From Bacteroidia bacterium (GTDB lineage Bacteria; Bacteroidota; Bacteroidia; J057), in NCBI GenBank assembly GCA_030430205.1, contig JAUIGE010000039.1, forward strand, positions 1 through 58,129: a stretch of DNA of 58,129 nt, in the 5' to 3' direction. The notes under the pieces are model-generated. The model was given only the letters and a program-made list of their open reading frames with translations. It searched no databases and had not been told where the DNA came from. Positions 32,617 through 42,221 of this stretch are shown here, piece after piece (the first letter of the stretch is position 1; the number at the start of each line of letters is the position of its first letter). A program made the position numbers and the translations under genes.

Positions 32617-33999
32617 ATGACCTCCAAACAAGGAAAAATACTGATCGTTGACGATGATGACGACATCCTGTTGACAGCACGGATTGTACTCAAGAAGCAA
32701 TATGCCAGGGTGCAGACCGCCAATGATCCGCACCGCATTGCGGATTTGCTGGAGAGAGACAGCTACGATGTCGTCTTGCTGGACATGAACTTTACGACAG
32801 GCTTTACCAGTGGAAAGGAGGGGCTTCGTTGGTTGAAAAAAATCCATAAGATCTCCCCCACTACGCGGGTGGTGCTGATGACCGCCTACGGCGAGATCGA
32901 CCTGGCCGTCAAGGCCATGAAAGAAGGGGCCACCGACTTCGTCGTGAAACCCTGGGACAATGAGCGCCTGCTTTCAGCTGTCAAAAACGCTTTTGAAGCG
33001 ACGCACGGCGCCGCGAGCATCTCCGCCGAGCCGGGTTCCCCGGCCTTCTCTACGGCCAAAGCCATCGGCTTTTCGGGCATCATCGGCGAGTCCGCCATCA
33101 TGCAAAAAGTCTATTCCTCCATCGACAAAGTCGCAGGCACAGACGCCAATGTGCTGATTTTGGGAGAAAATGGCACCGGCAAGGAGCTCGTGGCGCGGGC
33201 CTTGCACAGCCGCTCTCCCCGGGCCAAACAGGCCTTTGTGCATGTAGACCTGGGGGCGGTGCCGGAGAGCTTGTTTGAAGCGGAGCTTTTTGGGCATGTG
33301 AAAGGCGCTTTCACCGATGCGCGCGAAGCGCGGGAAGGCCGCTTTGAAGCGGCAAATCAGGGAACTTTGTTCCTCGATGAAATCGGAAATCTCTCTTTGC
33401 CTATGCAGGCAAAGCTATTGACCGCGCTGCAGGCGCGGCGTATCACGCGCGTCGGCTCCAACCAGCCGATAGATATTGACATTCGCCTGATCTGCGCTAC
33501 CAATATGCCGCTCTATGAGATGGTGAAGGAAAATAAATTTCGCCAGGACCTCATCTACCGCATCAATACAGTGGAATTGCAATTGCCTGCTTTGCGGGAT
33601 CGGAAAGGCGATATTCCCCTTTTGTCCCAACATTTCCTCAAAATCTACAGCGAAAAATACCAGCGCCAGGGCATCAAGCTATTGGAAGAAGCCATCACCA
33701 AACTGCAGCAATACCAATGGCCAGGCAATATCCGGGAGCTGCAACATACGTTGGAGCGCGCCGTGATCATGGCAGAGCGGGGCGAAATCAAGGCTTCTGA
33801 CCTTTCTATTTCCCTGGAGCAGGAATCCGAAAATGTAGCTTCTCAGGCCCTCAACCAGGATTTTAATCTGGAAGAAGTCGAAAAAGTGGCCATTCAGCAT
33901 GCCATCAAAAAGCATAATGGCAACCTCAGTAAGGCCGCCAGGGAATTGGGGCTGGGAAGGACGACTTTGTATAGAAAAATGAATAAATACAGCTTGTGA
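32617..33999 (+). CDS. Sigma-54-dependent response regulator (NtrC family)
   Basis: The 460-residue regulator has a receiver domain (residues 1-125, ILIVDDDDDIL acidic pocket, phospho-Asp in VVLLDMNF), a sigma-54 AAA+ domain (about 148-385) and a Fis-type HTH at the end (NGNLSKAARELGLGRTTLYRK). Walker A is GENGTGKE, and the sigma-54 contact loop reads GAFTDA, the common Bacteroidota variant of GAFTGA. It should activate sigma-54 promoters when phosphorylated by the downstream histidine kinase, whose GTG start overlaps its stop by four bases. The divergent exporter operon with its sigma-54-like promoter is the likely target. Confidence 0.94.
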   Translation: MTSKQGKILIVDDDDDILLTARIVLKKQYARVQTANDPHRIADLLERDSYDVVLLDMNFTTGFTSGKEGLRWLKKIHKISPTTRVVLMTAYGEIDLAVKAMKEGATDFVVKPWDNERLLSAVKNAFEATHGAASISAEPGSPAFSTAKAIGFSGIIGESAIMQKVYSSIDKVAGTDANVLILGENGTGKELVARALHSRSPRAKQAFVHVDLGAVPESLFEAELFGHVKGAFTDAREAREGRFEAANQGTLFLDEIGNLSLPMQAKLLTALQARRITRVGSNQPIDIDIRLICATNMPLYEMVKENKFRQDLIYRINTVELQLPALRDRKGDIPLLSQHFLKIYSEKYQRQGIKLLEEAITKLQQYQWPGNIRELQHTLERAVIMAERGEIKASDLSISLEQESENVASQALNQDFNLEEVEKVAIQHAIKKHNGNLSKAARELGLGRTTLYRKMNKYSL

Positions 34000-35345
34000 G
34001 AAATTTTCGTCTCAATGTGCTGATCCGCGTGATCCTGCTTTGCGCCACCATCTTTGTATTGATCTATGCCTTACAGCAGGAAGACTGGTTTATGACCACG
34101 ATCTTTGCCGGAGTGGGGGTCTTGCTGGTAAGTGCGGAGCTGATTCGATATGTGGAAAAGACCAACCGGGATTTACACAGCTTTTTGCTTTCTGTCAAAT
34201 ACAATGATTTTACCAACAGCTTTGTCTCTACACGCCAGGGCAAATCTTTTGCTGACCTGAAAGAGGCTTTTCAGCTCGTCACGACAGAGTTTCAGAACCT
34301 GCGGGCAGAGAAGGAGTCTCAGTATCGTTATTTGCAAAATGTGATCGAGCATGTGCGCGTCGCGCTGATCTGCTTCAATCCCGAAGGAGAAGTCCTTCTC
34401 CTCAACCGGGCAGCCAAAAACCTGCTCAACAAACCCTACCTGAACAACATTCAGGCGCTGGAAAAAACCCATCCCAAATTGCATGAAATCATCCAAAGCC
34501 TGAAGCTGCGCGAAAGACGTCTGGTAAAGGTCCTTTTGCAGGATGAACTCGTACAACTCGCGGTGCAAAGCACCGAATTCAAGCTACAGGATCAGGAATA
34601 CAAGCTCGTTTCTTTGCAGAATATCCGCAGCGAACTGGAGGCCCAGGAGATAGACACCTGGCAAAAACTCATCCGCGTGCTCACGCATGAGATCATGAAT
34701 TCTGTCACGCCCATCATATCGCTCAGCGAGTCTATAGATGGCCTGCTGGAAGATGGAACGGATGAGGCCGGAAAACTCACCCAGCTCGAAGAGGAGGATG
34801 CCGACGACATCCGCGATGGCATCAAGACCATCATGGGGCGTACCCGTGGCATGCTCCATTTTGTGGATGCCTACCGCAACCTTGCGCGTATCCCCAAGCC
34901 GCAATTTCAAAAGCTGCCGCTTTCCCTTCTTGCGCATAGCGCGCAGACGCTGCTCCAGCCCGAGATGGACAAGCGGGACATCCTTTTCGAACTGCACATC
35001 CAGGAGCCTTCTCCTGAGATACAGGGCGACCCGGACTTGCTCTCGCAAGTCCTCATCAACCTGCTCAAAAATGCCATGGAGGCATTGGACGGGCAGGATT
35101 CCCCCAAAATCACCCTGCAGGTCCTGCAGCCCGCAGATGGCAAAGCCATGATCAAGGTCGAAGACAATGGACCCGGAATTTCGGATGAATTCCTTCAGCA
35201 GATTTTTATCCCTTTTTTCACCACGAAAAAAAGAGGATCGGGCATCGGTTTGAGCCTTTCGCGTCAGATCATGCGGATGCATCGGGGCAATATTTCGGTG
35301 CAGACCCGCGAGGGTCGGGGGACGGTTTTTACGCTGGGGTTTTGA
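33996..35345 (+). CDS. Sensor histidine kinase, NtrB/NtrY-like
   Basis: The 449-residue kinase starts at a GTG overlapping the regulator stop (GTGA). Two N-terminal membrane segments (about residues 5-25 and 28-48) have almost no loop between them, so there is no periplasmic sensing domain. A PAS-like segment follows (about 105-170, VRVALICFNPEGEVLLLNRAA). HisKA holds the phospho-acceptor in VLTHEIMNSVTPI. The ATPase domain has the N-box INLLKNAMEAL, G1 DNGPGI, F-box FTTKKRGSGIG and G2 GIGLSLSRQIM. It probably senses a membrane or cytoplasmic signal and phosphorylates the coupled NtrC-type regulator. Confidence 0.93.
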   Translation: MRNFRLNVLIRVILLCATIFVLIYALQQEDWFMTTIFAGVGVLLVSAELIRYVEKTNRDLHSFLLSVKYNDFTNSFVSTRQGKSFADLKEAFQLVTTEFQNLRAEKESQYRYLQNVIEHVRVALICFNPEGEVLLLNRAAKNLLNKPYLNNIQALEKTHPKLHEIIQSLKLRERRLVKVLLQDELVQLAVQSTEFKLQDQEYKLVSLQNIRSELEAQEIDTWQKLIRVLTHEIMNSVTPIISLSESIDGLLEDGTDEAGKLTQLEEEDADDIRDGIKTIMGRTRGMLHFVDAYRNLARIPKPQFQKLPLSLLAHSAQTLLQPEMDKRDILFELHIQEPSPEIQGDPDLLSQVLINLLKNAMEALDGQDSPKITLQVLQPADGKAMIKVEDNGPGISDEFLQQIFIPFFTTKKRGSGIGLSLSRQIMRMHRGNISVQTREGRGTVFTLGF

Positions 35346-35718
35346 TTTCTTTCCCGCTCTCACTCTTTCTTCGAAGTTGTCTCAAGTTAAATTCATATAG
35401 CGTCTTTTGTTCTGTCATCCCTTCGGCAGGCTCAGGGCAGGCTCCTTCGGGATTTCAGAAAACAGGTTTTTTCCAAAACCTACGAATTTTCAATCCCGAA
35501 GGGATGGTAAGATTATAACTATAATCCATCAACATTCGCAAAACCCCGAAGGGGTGGCATAATTATAAGGAGTGGCATAATTACAAAATGTCTCCTATCC
35601 CCCAAAAACCTCCCCCAATTGGATGAGTTTTTTTTAAATCCATCGGCTTAATTTTAAGCGCTCAGATGGATTACCCCCAATCGAATATCAAAAATTGTTT
35701 AAGAAGAAGTACCAAGCC
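35346..35718. other. Non-coding stretch with cccgaaggg-type repeats
   Basis: No gene. It contains a ggctcagggcaggctccttcg segment (near 35425-35450) related to the 24-base repeats at 37521-37591. It also holds two copies of a cccgaaggg(a/g)tgg ... ataattata unit (about 35494-35520 and 35544-35572) with an extra partial copy, typical of short interspersed repeats. The converging ends of the kinase and aminopeptidase genes flank it. Confidence 0.6.
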
Positions 35719-37314
35719 TTATTTTTTTCCCGCTTCCTTCTCCATCAAAACCCAAACATTCGGGTCCAATACCAGCTTTTCCACCTTGCCGTCAACGGCA
35801 AACTCAAAACGGGCCTCCCGTTCCTTCATCACGATTCGCTCGATCCGGGGCCCAGCCTCGCCTTCAACATAAATCCCCACTTCCAGTGGCATGTCAAAAA
35901 GCAGTTCCTGCTTTTGGGAGAGCGAAAGTTTCACTTTCTGTTTCTTGGCCTTCCAGCTGATTTCATAGACGGGATGTCCCGCCTGGTAGACCCATTGGTC
36001 AAAAAACCAGCCCAAATCCTGGCCCGAAACGCGCTCCATAACGCGCTGAAGGTCGCTTGTCAGTGCATTTCCCAACTGAAATTCTTCATAATATGCAGCA
36101 ATGCCTTTCCAGAAAGCGGCATCTCCCATCACATAGCGCAGCATGTGCAGCACCCAGCTCCCTTTCTGGTAGGAGTTGGGATTGAGCAGCAGGTTGAGGT
36201 CTGTGATGGTCGTGTCAACGATGGGTTGGGGCGAAAGCCTGTGAAAAGTCAGGACGCGGGCGCGATCCTGGAGCAGGTCTTTGACCATGGCTTCGCGGCC
36301 ATAGGTATGCTCTACATAGAGATGTGTAAAATAGGTTGCAAAACCTTCGCTCAGCCAGATGTGGGCCCACTCCTTCTCGGAGGCAGAATTGCCAAACCAC
36401 TGATGCGCAACCTCATGCGCAATGAGTTTTTCGCTTTCGCGATCGCCCGTCACGGAGGTCTCCGAATAGAAGATGCAACTGGCATTTTCCATGCCGCCAT
36501 AGCGGGTTTTGGACTGCACATTCGCCAGTTTGGTGTAGGGATAGGGGCCGATGTGGCTCCCCATAAATTCGAGCACAGGCACCGCCACGGCATAGTCATA
36601 AAAACCTTTTTCCCGATCCTGCGGATATACCCAGCTCGTGACGGGGATGCCTTCATACAGGCCTGAAACTTCCATGGCAAAGCGGGCTGCGCCTATCACC
36701 ATGACCTTGGTCGGCAGGATGACAGTACTTTTCCAATGCGTGCGTTTCGTGCCATCCATGAGGGAGGATTCTTCCAGCTTCTCGCCATTGGCGATGATGG
36801 CATACTGCTCGGGCGCCGTGACGACAAACTCGACGCTGGCTTTATCCGCAGGATGATCCACACATGGCAACCAGTTGTGGGCCCGGTTGGGCCAGTTGTC
36901 GCCAAAGAAGGTGCGGTCGCCATATTTGTTTTTGGCGATGATGAGGCCGTCGGCCGGGATGCCGCCGTAGGCGATGGCGAGTTGGAGTTGGTCGGGGATT
37001 TCGGAGAAATCAGCGAGGGAGATAATCAGGCTTTCGCCTGTTTGCTGAAAGCTCATTGCTTTTTCGCCCGCCTTTACAGAAGAGACGGTCATGCCTTTTC
37101 CGCCTTTTTGGGCCACCAGATCGAGCGTGATGCTCTTTTTGCTTTTGTCTGTGACCAGCAGCTCTATCAGGGCATTGCCCTGGATATTGTCTGTGGAGTC
37201 GTTCAACTCCAGCTGGAATTTGTAGTGCTGGATGTTGATGTTGGGCTGTTGGGCGAAAGAGATGTGTATCGCCAGAAAAACCAGGATATAAAATGTGGAA
37301 ATTTGTTTTTTCAT
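35719..37314 (-). CDS. M1-family zinc aminopeptidase, secreted
   Basis: The 531-residue product has a signal peptide (cleavage near FAQQPN), an N-terminal beta-sandwich and the M1 catalytic domain. The substrate/exopeptidase motif reads YGGMENASC (GxMEN) and the zinc motif HEVAHQWFGN near residue 300, with the third ligand Glu in WLSEGFATYF. It removes N-terminal residues from peptides in the periplasm or outside the cell. It is shorter than multi-domain M1 enzymes such as PepN because the C-terminal helical bundle is short, as in other small M1 proteins. The gene stands alone between repeat-rich intergenic regions. Confidence 0.92.
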   Translation of the reverse strand: MKKQISTFYILVFLAIHISFAQQPNINIQHYKFQLELNDSTDNIQGNALIELLVTDKSKKSITLDLVAQKGGKGMTVSSVKAGEKAMSFQQTGESLIISLADFSEIPDQLQLAIAYGGIPADGLIIAKNKYGDRTFFGDNWPNRAHNWLPCVDHPADKASVEFVVTAPEQYAIIANGEKLEESSLMDGTKRTHWKSTVILPTKVMVIGAARFAMEVSGLYEGIPVTSWVYPQDREKGFYDYAVAVPVLEFMGSHIGPYPYTKLANVQSKTRYGGMENASCIFYSETSVTGDRESEKLIAHEVAHQWFGNSASEKEWAHIWLSEGFATYFTHLYVEHTYGREAMVKDLLQDRARVLTFHRLSPQPIVDTTITDLNLLLNPNSYQKGSWVLHMLRYVMGDAAFWKGIAAYYEEFQLGNALTSDLQRVMERVSGQDLGWFFDQWVYQAGHPVYEISWKAKKQKVKLSLSQKQELLFDMPLEVGIYVEGEAGPRIERIVMKEREARFEFAVDGKVEKLVLDPNVWVLMEKEAGKK

Positions 37315-37381
37315 CAGGTTATTGAAATTGGGATAAAGACAGCCCCTTTAATGAAAGGGGGCTGTTAATAACGAAACTAAT

Positions 37382-37603
37382 GGAATAGCGATAAAATAAA
37401 TCATCAGTTTGTTTCAAGTAGTTTGTCATTTCGACGAGGCTTTGCGAGGAGAAATCTCCTGAACTCATTCATTAAAAGCCTGATTATCAATAACTCAGGA
37501 GATTTCTCCTCGAAGACTCCCTTCGACAAGCTCAGGGCAGGCTCCTTCGACAAGCTCAGGGCAGGCTCCTTCGACAAGCTCAGGGCAGGCTGTCGAAATG
37601 ACA
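37382..37603. repeat. Composite inverted repeat with three 24-base tandem copies
   Basis: The outer arms are tgtcatttcgac (37424-37435) and gtcgaaatgaca (37592-37603). The inner arms are cgaggagaaatctcctga (near 37445-37462) and tcaggagatttctcctcg (37495-37512). Between them stand three tandem copies of a 24-base unit (37521-37544, 37545-37568, 37569-37591) that begins cttcgacaagctcag. The first 50 bases (37382-37431) recur at 51298-51347. Confidence 0.85.
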
Positions 37604-37859
37604 CCTCCTTGCGAAAAATGAAACTGATAGTTTATTTCGTCACCGTTCCTTATATGGGAGATTTTGAGGTTGCCAAGTCATCGTTTCTTTTATTTTTCTC
37701 ATGTAAAGAAAATCGCATTTTCTTTACATGAAACACCCTACATGTAAAGCAGCTTTACACGTTATTTTCGCCTTGACCTGCTAAGGTTTAATTCTTGTAT
37801 CTTGATCAACTATGGTTTGCGAAGCAAGCGCCATATCCCGATATTTACCCTCTAATGCA

Positions 37860-37933
37860 GTTTGCAGTAGGGAGTAAGCAGTTGGCAGCTTGGTCGCCAT
37901 TCCTGCATACTGCCAACCTTGCATACTGTTAAC
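37860..37933. repeat. Heptanucleotide array, degenerate (GTTTGCA/GTAAGCA/GTTGGCA; TGCATAC/TGCCAAC)
   Basis: Four plus-type units (GTTTGCA, GTAGGGA, GTAAGCA, GTTGGCA) are followed after a short gap by minus-type units TGCATAC, TGCCAAC, TGCATAC and TGTTAAC. The halves are inverted to each other, as in the arrays near 2.9 kb. It directly precedes the TonB-receptor gene. Confidence 0.8.
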
Positions 37934-37947
37934 TAAATTTTTGCCGC

Positions 37948-40785
37948 ATGCGTCTTTATTCAACTCTTCTTCTTTTTGCTTTATTTTCTCTTTTCTCGAC
38001 CAGCCTTTTTGCCCAAAATGGTGAGATCAGCGGAAAAGTCACCCATGAAACTACAGGCGAAGCCCTGGTTGGGGCTACGGTTTTTATCATTGGTACCTAT
38101 AAAGGAGGGCTGACGGATGGAAATGGCAATTATAGCATAAAAGGGATCAAGGCCGGAGACTACTCTGTTCGCTTTACCTATGTGGGATTTAATGAAAAAA
38201 TCTACAATGGCATCAGCATAACCGAAGGCGGTAGCCGAACGCTGAATGTGAAGATGGAAGAAGTGGGTACGACCCTGGGCGAGGTGGAGATTATCGGAAA
38301 GAAAAACCTGATTGACCTGGAATCAGGGCAGTCGGAGACGGATGTCTCCGCCAAAGACATCGCCCAGATGAGCGTCACCAATGTGCAGGATGTCGTGGCG
38401 ATGCAGGTGGGCGTAAGCCAAAATCCCGATGGCATACAGATACGCGGCGGCCGCGTCTATGAGACAGAATATCTGGTGGATGGCATCAATGCCCAGGACC
38501 CGCTGGCCGGTACCGGCTTTGGGGTGGATGTGAATGCTTCTGCGGTGCAGAATGTCAAGGTCGTCACAGGCGGATCTTCCGCCGAATACGGCGGAGGCAC
38601 CTCCGGCGTGATCGCTACCAACATCCGCGAAGGCGCGGATAAGTTTGAGTTTAGCGGCAGCTACCGCCGCGACAACCTCGGATTCAATACGAATCAGGGC
38701 CCCAGCTGGAATACAGACGAAGGAAATATTTCCTTTGGGGGGCCGGTTCCATTTACAAATGACAAACTGACATTTTTTGTCAATGGAAGCATGATGCTTT
38801 CGGATAATTATTTTGGCCCGACGGCCGATCAGCTTCACAGCTCGATCTTTCCTGCCAACGACTCCATCTGGGCACCACGGCAGGACAATAGCTGGGGAAA
38901 TACCGTCAAGCTGGCGCTGAAAATCAAGCCAGGCATGCGCCTGACCCTCACCAATCAGCACAGCCTCAACATCAACCAGAGCACCCGCTCGCTTCAGATC
39001 ATTGGCAATGACCAGGTGGTTCAACCGGGATTCCAGTTTCCTTTTAGCCTCGATCTCGACAATGCGAGCACCTATACCCACCACTCCAACCTGAGTGTGC
39101 TGAACCTCAAAGGCATTTTCGGTGAGCGCTGGAGCTACAGCCTTACCGGCGGTCGCCTGTTTACCAACCTGCGCGCCGATGCCAACGGCAGGCCTTTCCG
39201 CACCGAGACCGTGGATCAAATTTTTGATCCGGCCTCTATCGTCACAGGCGAAGTGGATATTTTTAACCCCAATGACAACTTTGTCTATGTATTTCCGGGT
39301 CCGGGCCTCTACAACAATGGCGGCATTTCTACCCTTTGGCACGATCACTATGCGGAAGAATACACCCTGAAGAGCAAATTTACCTTTAAGTCCAAAAGCA
39401 AAATCCACTACCTCGGGATGGGCTTTGAGCACAAAGAGCAAACCTATCAGTGGATAGATGTGACCCGTCCCTGGGTGGGCGCGCCCATCCAGATCAATGA
39501 TTCATTGACGACGCCTTCTACCAGCATCGGCCGCAGCAGCGATGTGTGGAAAGCCAGTCCTGCGACCGGAGGCCTCTTTTTTGAGGATGAAATTCGCTAT
39601 AAAGGCATTATCGCTACGCTGGGCCTGCGCCTCAACTACTGGGCACCCGGCAAATTTGTGGATGAGGCCGTAGCCAATCCCGCAGCACCGGTGCTGGATG
39701 CCATCCGGGAAGAGTATATGGAGCAAAGCTTTGCGCTGGCGGGTCGCCGCTGGAAAGCGCGGCTCCTGCCGCGCATCAATGTCTCCTTCCCAGTGACGGA
39801 CAACAATGTCCTCTACTTCAACTATGGCCACTCGATGCGTCTGCCGCATCCGCGCTTTGTCTATGCAGGCCTCGACCCTGTCTTTCAGGATCGCTCCTTC
39901 CTTTCCAATTTGGGTAACCCCAATTTGAATCCGGAAGTGACGGTGGCCTATGAAGTAGGCTTAAAATCGCAGATTACAAAGGACCTGGCGCTGACAGCGA
40001 CAGCTTTTTACAATGACAAATTTGAATATATCGTCAGCCGCCGCATCGAGGTGAAAGACCAAACCGGACGATTTGTAGAAAAAACTTTCTACATCAACCA
40101 GGACTACGCCCGCATACGCGGGCTGGAGCTGGGGCTTACGCGCCGCCTCGGCAACAGCTTCGTCGGCAACGTGAGCGGTGCCTATCAGATTGCCACGGGC
40201 AAGTCAAATAGTGCCGCTGAATCTGCTTTGCAGATTCGCCAGCAAGGCTTTGTCAATACCACCAAAGAACAGTTCCTGGCCTGGGACAGGCCTTTTGACC
40301 TGAAAATGCTGCTGGTCTTTACGCCAGATTCAACGGTTTATTTAGGGAAAATACCGCTTGAAGGTTTTCGCGTTACGCTTTCTTCCTCCTTTAAATCCGG
40401 CCTTCGCTATACGCCTTTTGCCTTTTCTCAAAACAATGAACTCTCCGGCCGCCCCGAATACGAGCAGATCGACGATCAGCCTTTTGCCAAAGTGGGCGCG
40501 CCCTGGTTTTGGACCAATCTGCGGATCAGCAGGGACTTCTTCTTTGGGGTAAGAAGAGATATGTTTCTCAGCCTGAGTTTTGAGGTCGAAAACCTCACCA
40601 ACTACCGGTCCTCCACCATCATCAATGGTGTGACAGGCCGGGCTTATGAGCCCGGAGACGATGTGCCCATCAGCTGGCGCGATCCGCGCTATCCCGATCC
40701 GCAGGACAACGGCATACCAGCAAACAATCCTGCACGTTATTTACAACCCAGACAGATTTGGTTTGGAATTCAGTTAAATTTGTAG
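37948..40785 (+). CDS. TonB-dependent outer-membrane receptor
   Basis: The 945-residue receptor has a signal peptide (cleavage near LFAQNG), a carboxypeptidase-regulatory-like domain (about residues 24-110, GKVTHETTGEALVGATVFI), a plug domain (QDVVAMQVGVSQNPDGIQIRGG, YLVDGINAQDPL, VVTGGSSAEYGGGTSGVI) and a long beta-barrel ending in IWFGIQLNL. It lacks the SusC-specific signature and has no susD next to it, so it is more like the Oar/siderophore-type receptors of Bacteroidota. The substrate is unknown. A thioredoxin-like periplasmic protein gene follows after a heptamer array. Confidence 0.92.
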   Translation: MRLYSTLLLFALFSLFSTSLFAQNGEISGKVTHETTGEALVGATVFIIGTYKGGLTDGNGNYSIKGIKAGDYSVRFTYVGFNEKIYNGISITEGGSRTLNVKMEEVGTTLGEVEIIGKKNLIDLESGQSETDVSAKDIAQMSVTNVQDVVAMQVGVSQNPDGIQIRGGRVYETEYLVDGINAQDPLAGTGFGVDVNASAVQNVKVVTGGSSAEYGGGTSGVIATNIREGADKFEFSGSYRRDNLGFNTNQGPSWNTDEGNISFGGPVPFTNDKLTFFVNGSMMLSDNYFGPTADQLHSSIFPANDSIWAPRQDNSWGNTVKLALKIKPGMRLTLTNQHSLNINQSTRSLQIIGNDQVVQPGFQFPFSLDLDNASTYTHHSNLSVLNLKGIFGERWSYSLTGGRLFTNLRADANGRPFRTETVDQIFDPASIVTGEVDIFNPNDNFVYVFPGPGLYNNGGISTLWHDHYAEEYTLKSKFTFKSKSKIHYLGMGFEHKEQTYQWIDVTRPWVGAPIQINDSLTTPSTSIGRSSDVWKASPATGGLFFEDEIRYKGIIATLGLRLNYWAPGKFVDEAVANPAAPVLDAIREEYMEQSFALAGRRWKARLLPRINVSFPVTDNNVLYFNYGHSMRLPHPRFVYAGLDPVFQDRSFLSNLGNPNLNPEVTVAYEVGLKSQITKDLALTATAFYNDKFEYIVSRRIEVKDQTGRFVEKTFYINQDYARIRGLELGLTRRLGNSFVGNVSGAYQIATGKSNSAAESALQIRQQGFVNTTKEQFLAWDRPFDLKMLLVFTPDSTVYLGKIPLEGFRVTLSSSFKSGLRYTPFAFSQNNELSGRPEYEQIDDQPFAKVGAPWFWTNLRISRDFFFGVRRDMFLSLSFEVENLTNYRSSTIINGVTGRAYEPGDDVPISWRDPRYPDPQDNGIPANNPARYLQPRQIWFGIQLNL

Positions 40786-40828
40786 GGGAGGGATAGTTTT
40801 TAGTTTTTTGAATGTCATAACTCGATTA

Positions 40829-40908
40829 TCTCTATTCTCTGTTCTCTATTCTCTATTCTCTATTCTCTATTCTCTGTTCTCTATTCTCTATTCTCTATTC
40901 TCCGTTCT
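40829..40908 (+). repeat. Heptanucleotide tandem array (TCTCTAT/TCTCTGT)
   Basis: About eleven 7-base units (TCTCTAT with some TCTCTGT and TCTCCGT) fill the gap between the TonB-receptor and thioredoxin-like genes. An open frame runs through it from 40808, but its product is a repetitive LFSILYS-type peptide fused to the real signal peptide, so it is not taken as coding. Confidence 0.9.
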
Positions 40909-40921
40909 AACAAAAAAAACT

Positions 40922-42106
40922 ATGAAATCAAGTAAAATTATACTTCTGCTGCTTCTGCTGGGCCTTTTTTCCCAGCAGGCAATAGCACAGGATGCCGGCA
41001 TGGAATTTTTCCATGGTACATGGCAGGAAACCCTGGACGCTGCTCAAAAAGAGCGCAAACTCATCTTTGTAGATGCCTATACCGAGTGGTGTGGCCCTTG
41101 CAAGATGATGTCCCGCAATACCTTCACCGACCCTGAAGTCGGTAAGGTGTACAACAAAAACTTTGTCAATTATAAATTTGACATGGAGAAGGGCGAAGGC
41201 CCGGAGTTTGCCCGCAAATATGGCATCACGGCTTATCCGACCTTGTTTTTCATCAATTTCAAAGGAGAAGTCGTGCATAAAGTGGTGGGTTACCGTGCGC
41301 CTGACAAGTTTTTGGGGGAAGCAGAGATTGCGCTTCGGCCGGAAAACCTGGCTGCTTATGACAACATGAAATACAAGGCCGGAGACCTGGAGGGCGAAAA
41401 ACTTCTGGCTTATGCCATCAAAAAGAAAGCCGATGGCGGCGATTACCAGGAGGCGGCGCGGGAGTATTTTGACTCACGCAGCAAAAAGCAATTGCTGAGC
41501 AAGGAAGGCTGGGAAGCCATTGAGCAATTGACTTTTGATGTCAATTCACCTGAATTTCAGCTTTTGCTCAAAAAGCAAAAGAAGTATATCAAGCAGGTGG
41601 GCAATGGCCCGGTGGAGGCGAAGATCGCGGATGTATTCAAGAAAAACGCGCTGAAAGCGGCTCTTTCCGGCGATAATGCAGGCTACCGCAGTTTGGTTGA
41701 AATGGCTGACAAGTTGAAAGACAAAGGCAAAACCGCTTCGCGGATCAAAATCACCTATGCCGAAGCCCAAAAAAACTGGGACCTCTATGCGCGTTCAGTG
41801 GTTGAATTTTTCGATAAATTCAGCAGTACACAGTTGGATGAGCTGGTGCATATGTCCAACATATTTTTGGATCATGTGGACAATCCCGCGCAGTTGCAAA
41901 CTGCGCTGAACCTGGCTCGCCAGGCTACCAGCCTGGACAATTCTTATGAAAATAATGACCTCTATGCCCGCCTGCTCTTCAAAGCAGGCAAGTACCGCGA
42001 GGCTTACCAAACCGCCAATAAGGCGGTCACCCTGGCTCAGGAGAGTTCAAAAGAATTTGAATTGACAGAAAAATTGCTGGAGGAAATCCGGAAGAATTTG
42101 AACTAA
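40922..42106 (+). CDS. Periplasmic thioredoxin-like protein with helical C-terminal region
   Basis: The 394-residue product starts with a signal peptide (MKSSKIILLLLLLG..., cleavage near AIAQDA). A thioredoxin-fold domain follows (about residues 25-135) with redox motif EWCGPCKMM and the cis-Pro segment AYPTLFFINF. The remaining 250 residues are helical and TPR-like (LLAYAIKKKADGGDYQEAAR, ARLLFKAGKYREAYQTANKA). It probably reduces or isomerises disulfides of exported proteins. The start 40922 was chosen over 40808 because the extra N-terminus is translated heptamer repeat. Confidence 0.88.
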   Translation: MKSSKIILLLLLLGLFSQQAIAQDAGMEFFHGTWQETLDAAQKERKLIFVDAYTEWCGPCKMMSRNTFTDPEVGKVYNKNFVNYKFDMEKGEGPEFARKYGITAYPTLFFINFKGEVVHKVVGYRAPDKFLGEAEIALRPENLAAYDNMKYKAGDLEGEKLLAYAIKKKADGGDYQEAAREYFDSRSKKQLLSKEGWEAIEQLTFDVNSPEFQLLLKKQKKYIKQVGNGPVEAKIADVFKKNALKAALSGDNAGYRSLVEMADKLKDKGKTASRIKITYAEAQKNWDLYARSVVEFFDKFSSTQLDELVHMSNIFLDHVDNPAQLQTALNLARQATSLDNSYENNDLYARLLFKAGKYREAYQTANKAVTLAQESSKEFELTEKLLEEIRKNLN

Positions 42107-42221
42107 AAAGGATGAAGAAATAAAACTCTTCACGATCTTAACAAAGCGTTAAACCCCTTTTCCTTAATTGGAATACTAAATGGATTTGCGTTATTTTGGG
42201 CTTCTCAAAATGGAATAAATC

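Larger units (their letters stand above)
37315..37947. other. Non-coding, repeat-rich intergenic region
   Basis: Between the divergent aminopeptidase and TonB-receptor genes lie a composite inverted repeat with a triplicated 24-mer (37382-37603), a small palindrome near 37707-37732 (catgtaaagaaaat / attttctttacatg) and a heptamer array (37860-37933). Short frames here encode repetitive LSK-type peptides and are not genes. Confidence 0.7.

Noticed and set aside
35695-36666. 323-codon plus-strand frame opposite the M1 aminopeptidase
   Set aside because: Zinc and GxMEN motifs are on the minus strand; the plus frame shows no domain.
37521-37591. Regularly spaced repeats that might be a CRISPR array
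   Set aside because: The 24-base units abut directly without unique spacers, and no cas genes are near. The heptamer arrays likewise have no spacers.
37404-37604. Minus-strand frame with LSK-type peptide repeat
   Set aside because: It is only the translation of the 24-base tandem repeat; such frames are common artefacts of this repeat.
40808-40921. N-terminal extension of the thioredoxin-like protein
   Set aside because: The extra 38 residues are the translated TCTCTAT array; a normal signal peptide starts at 40922.
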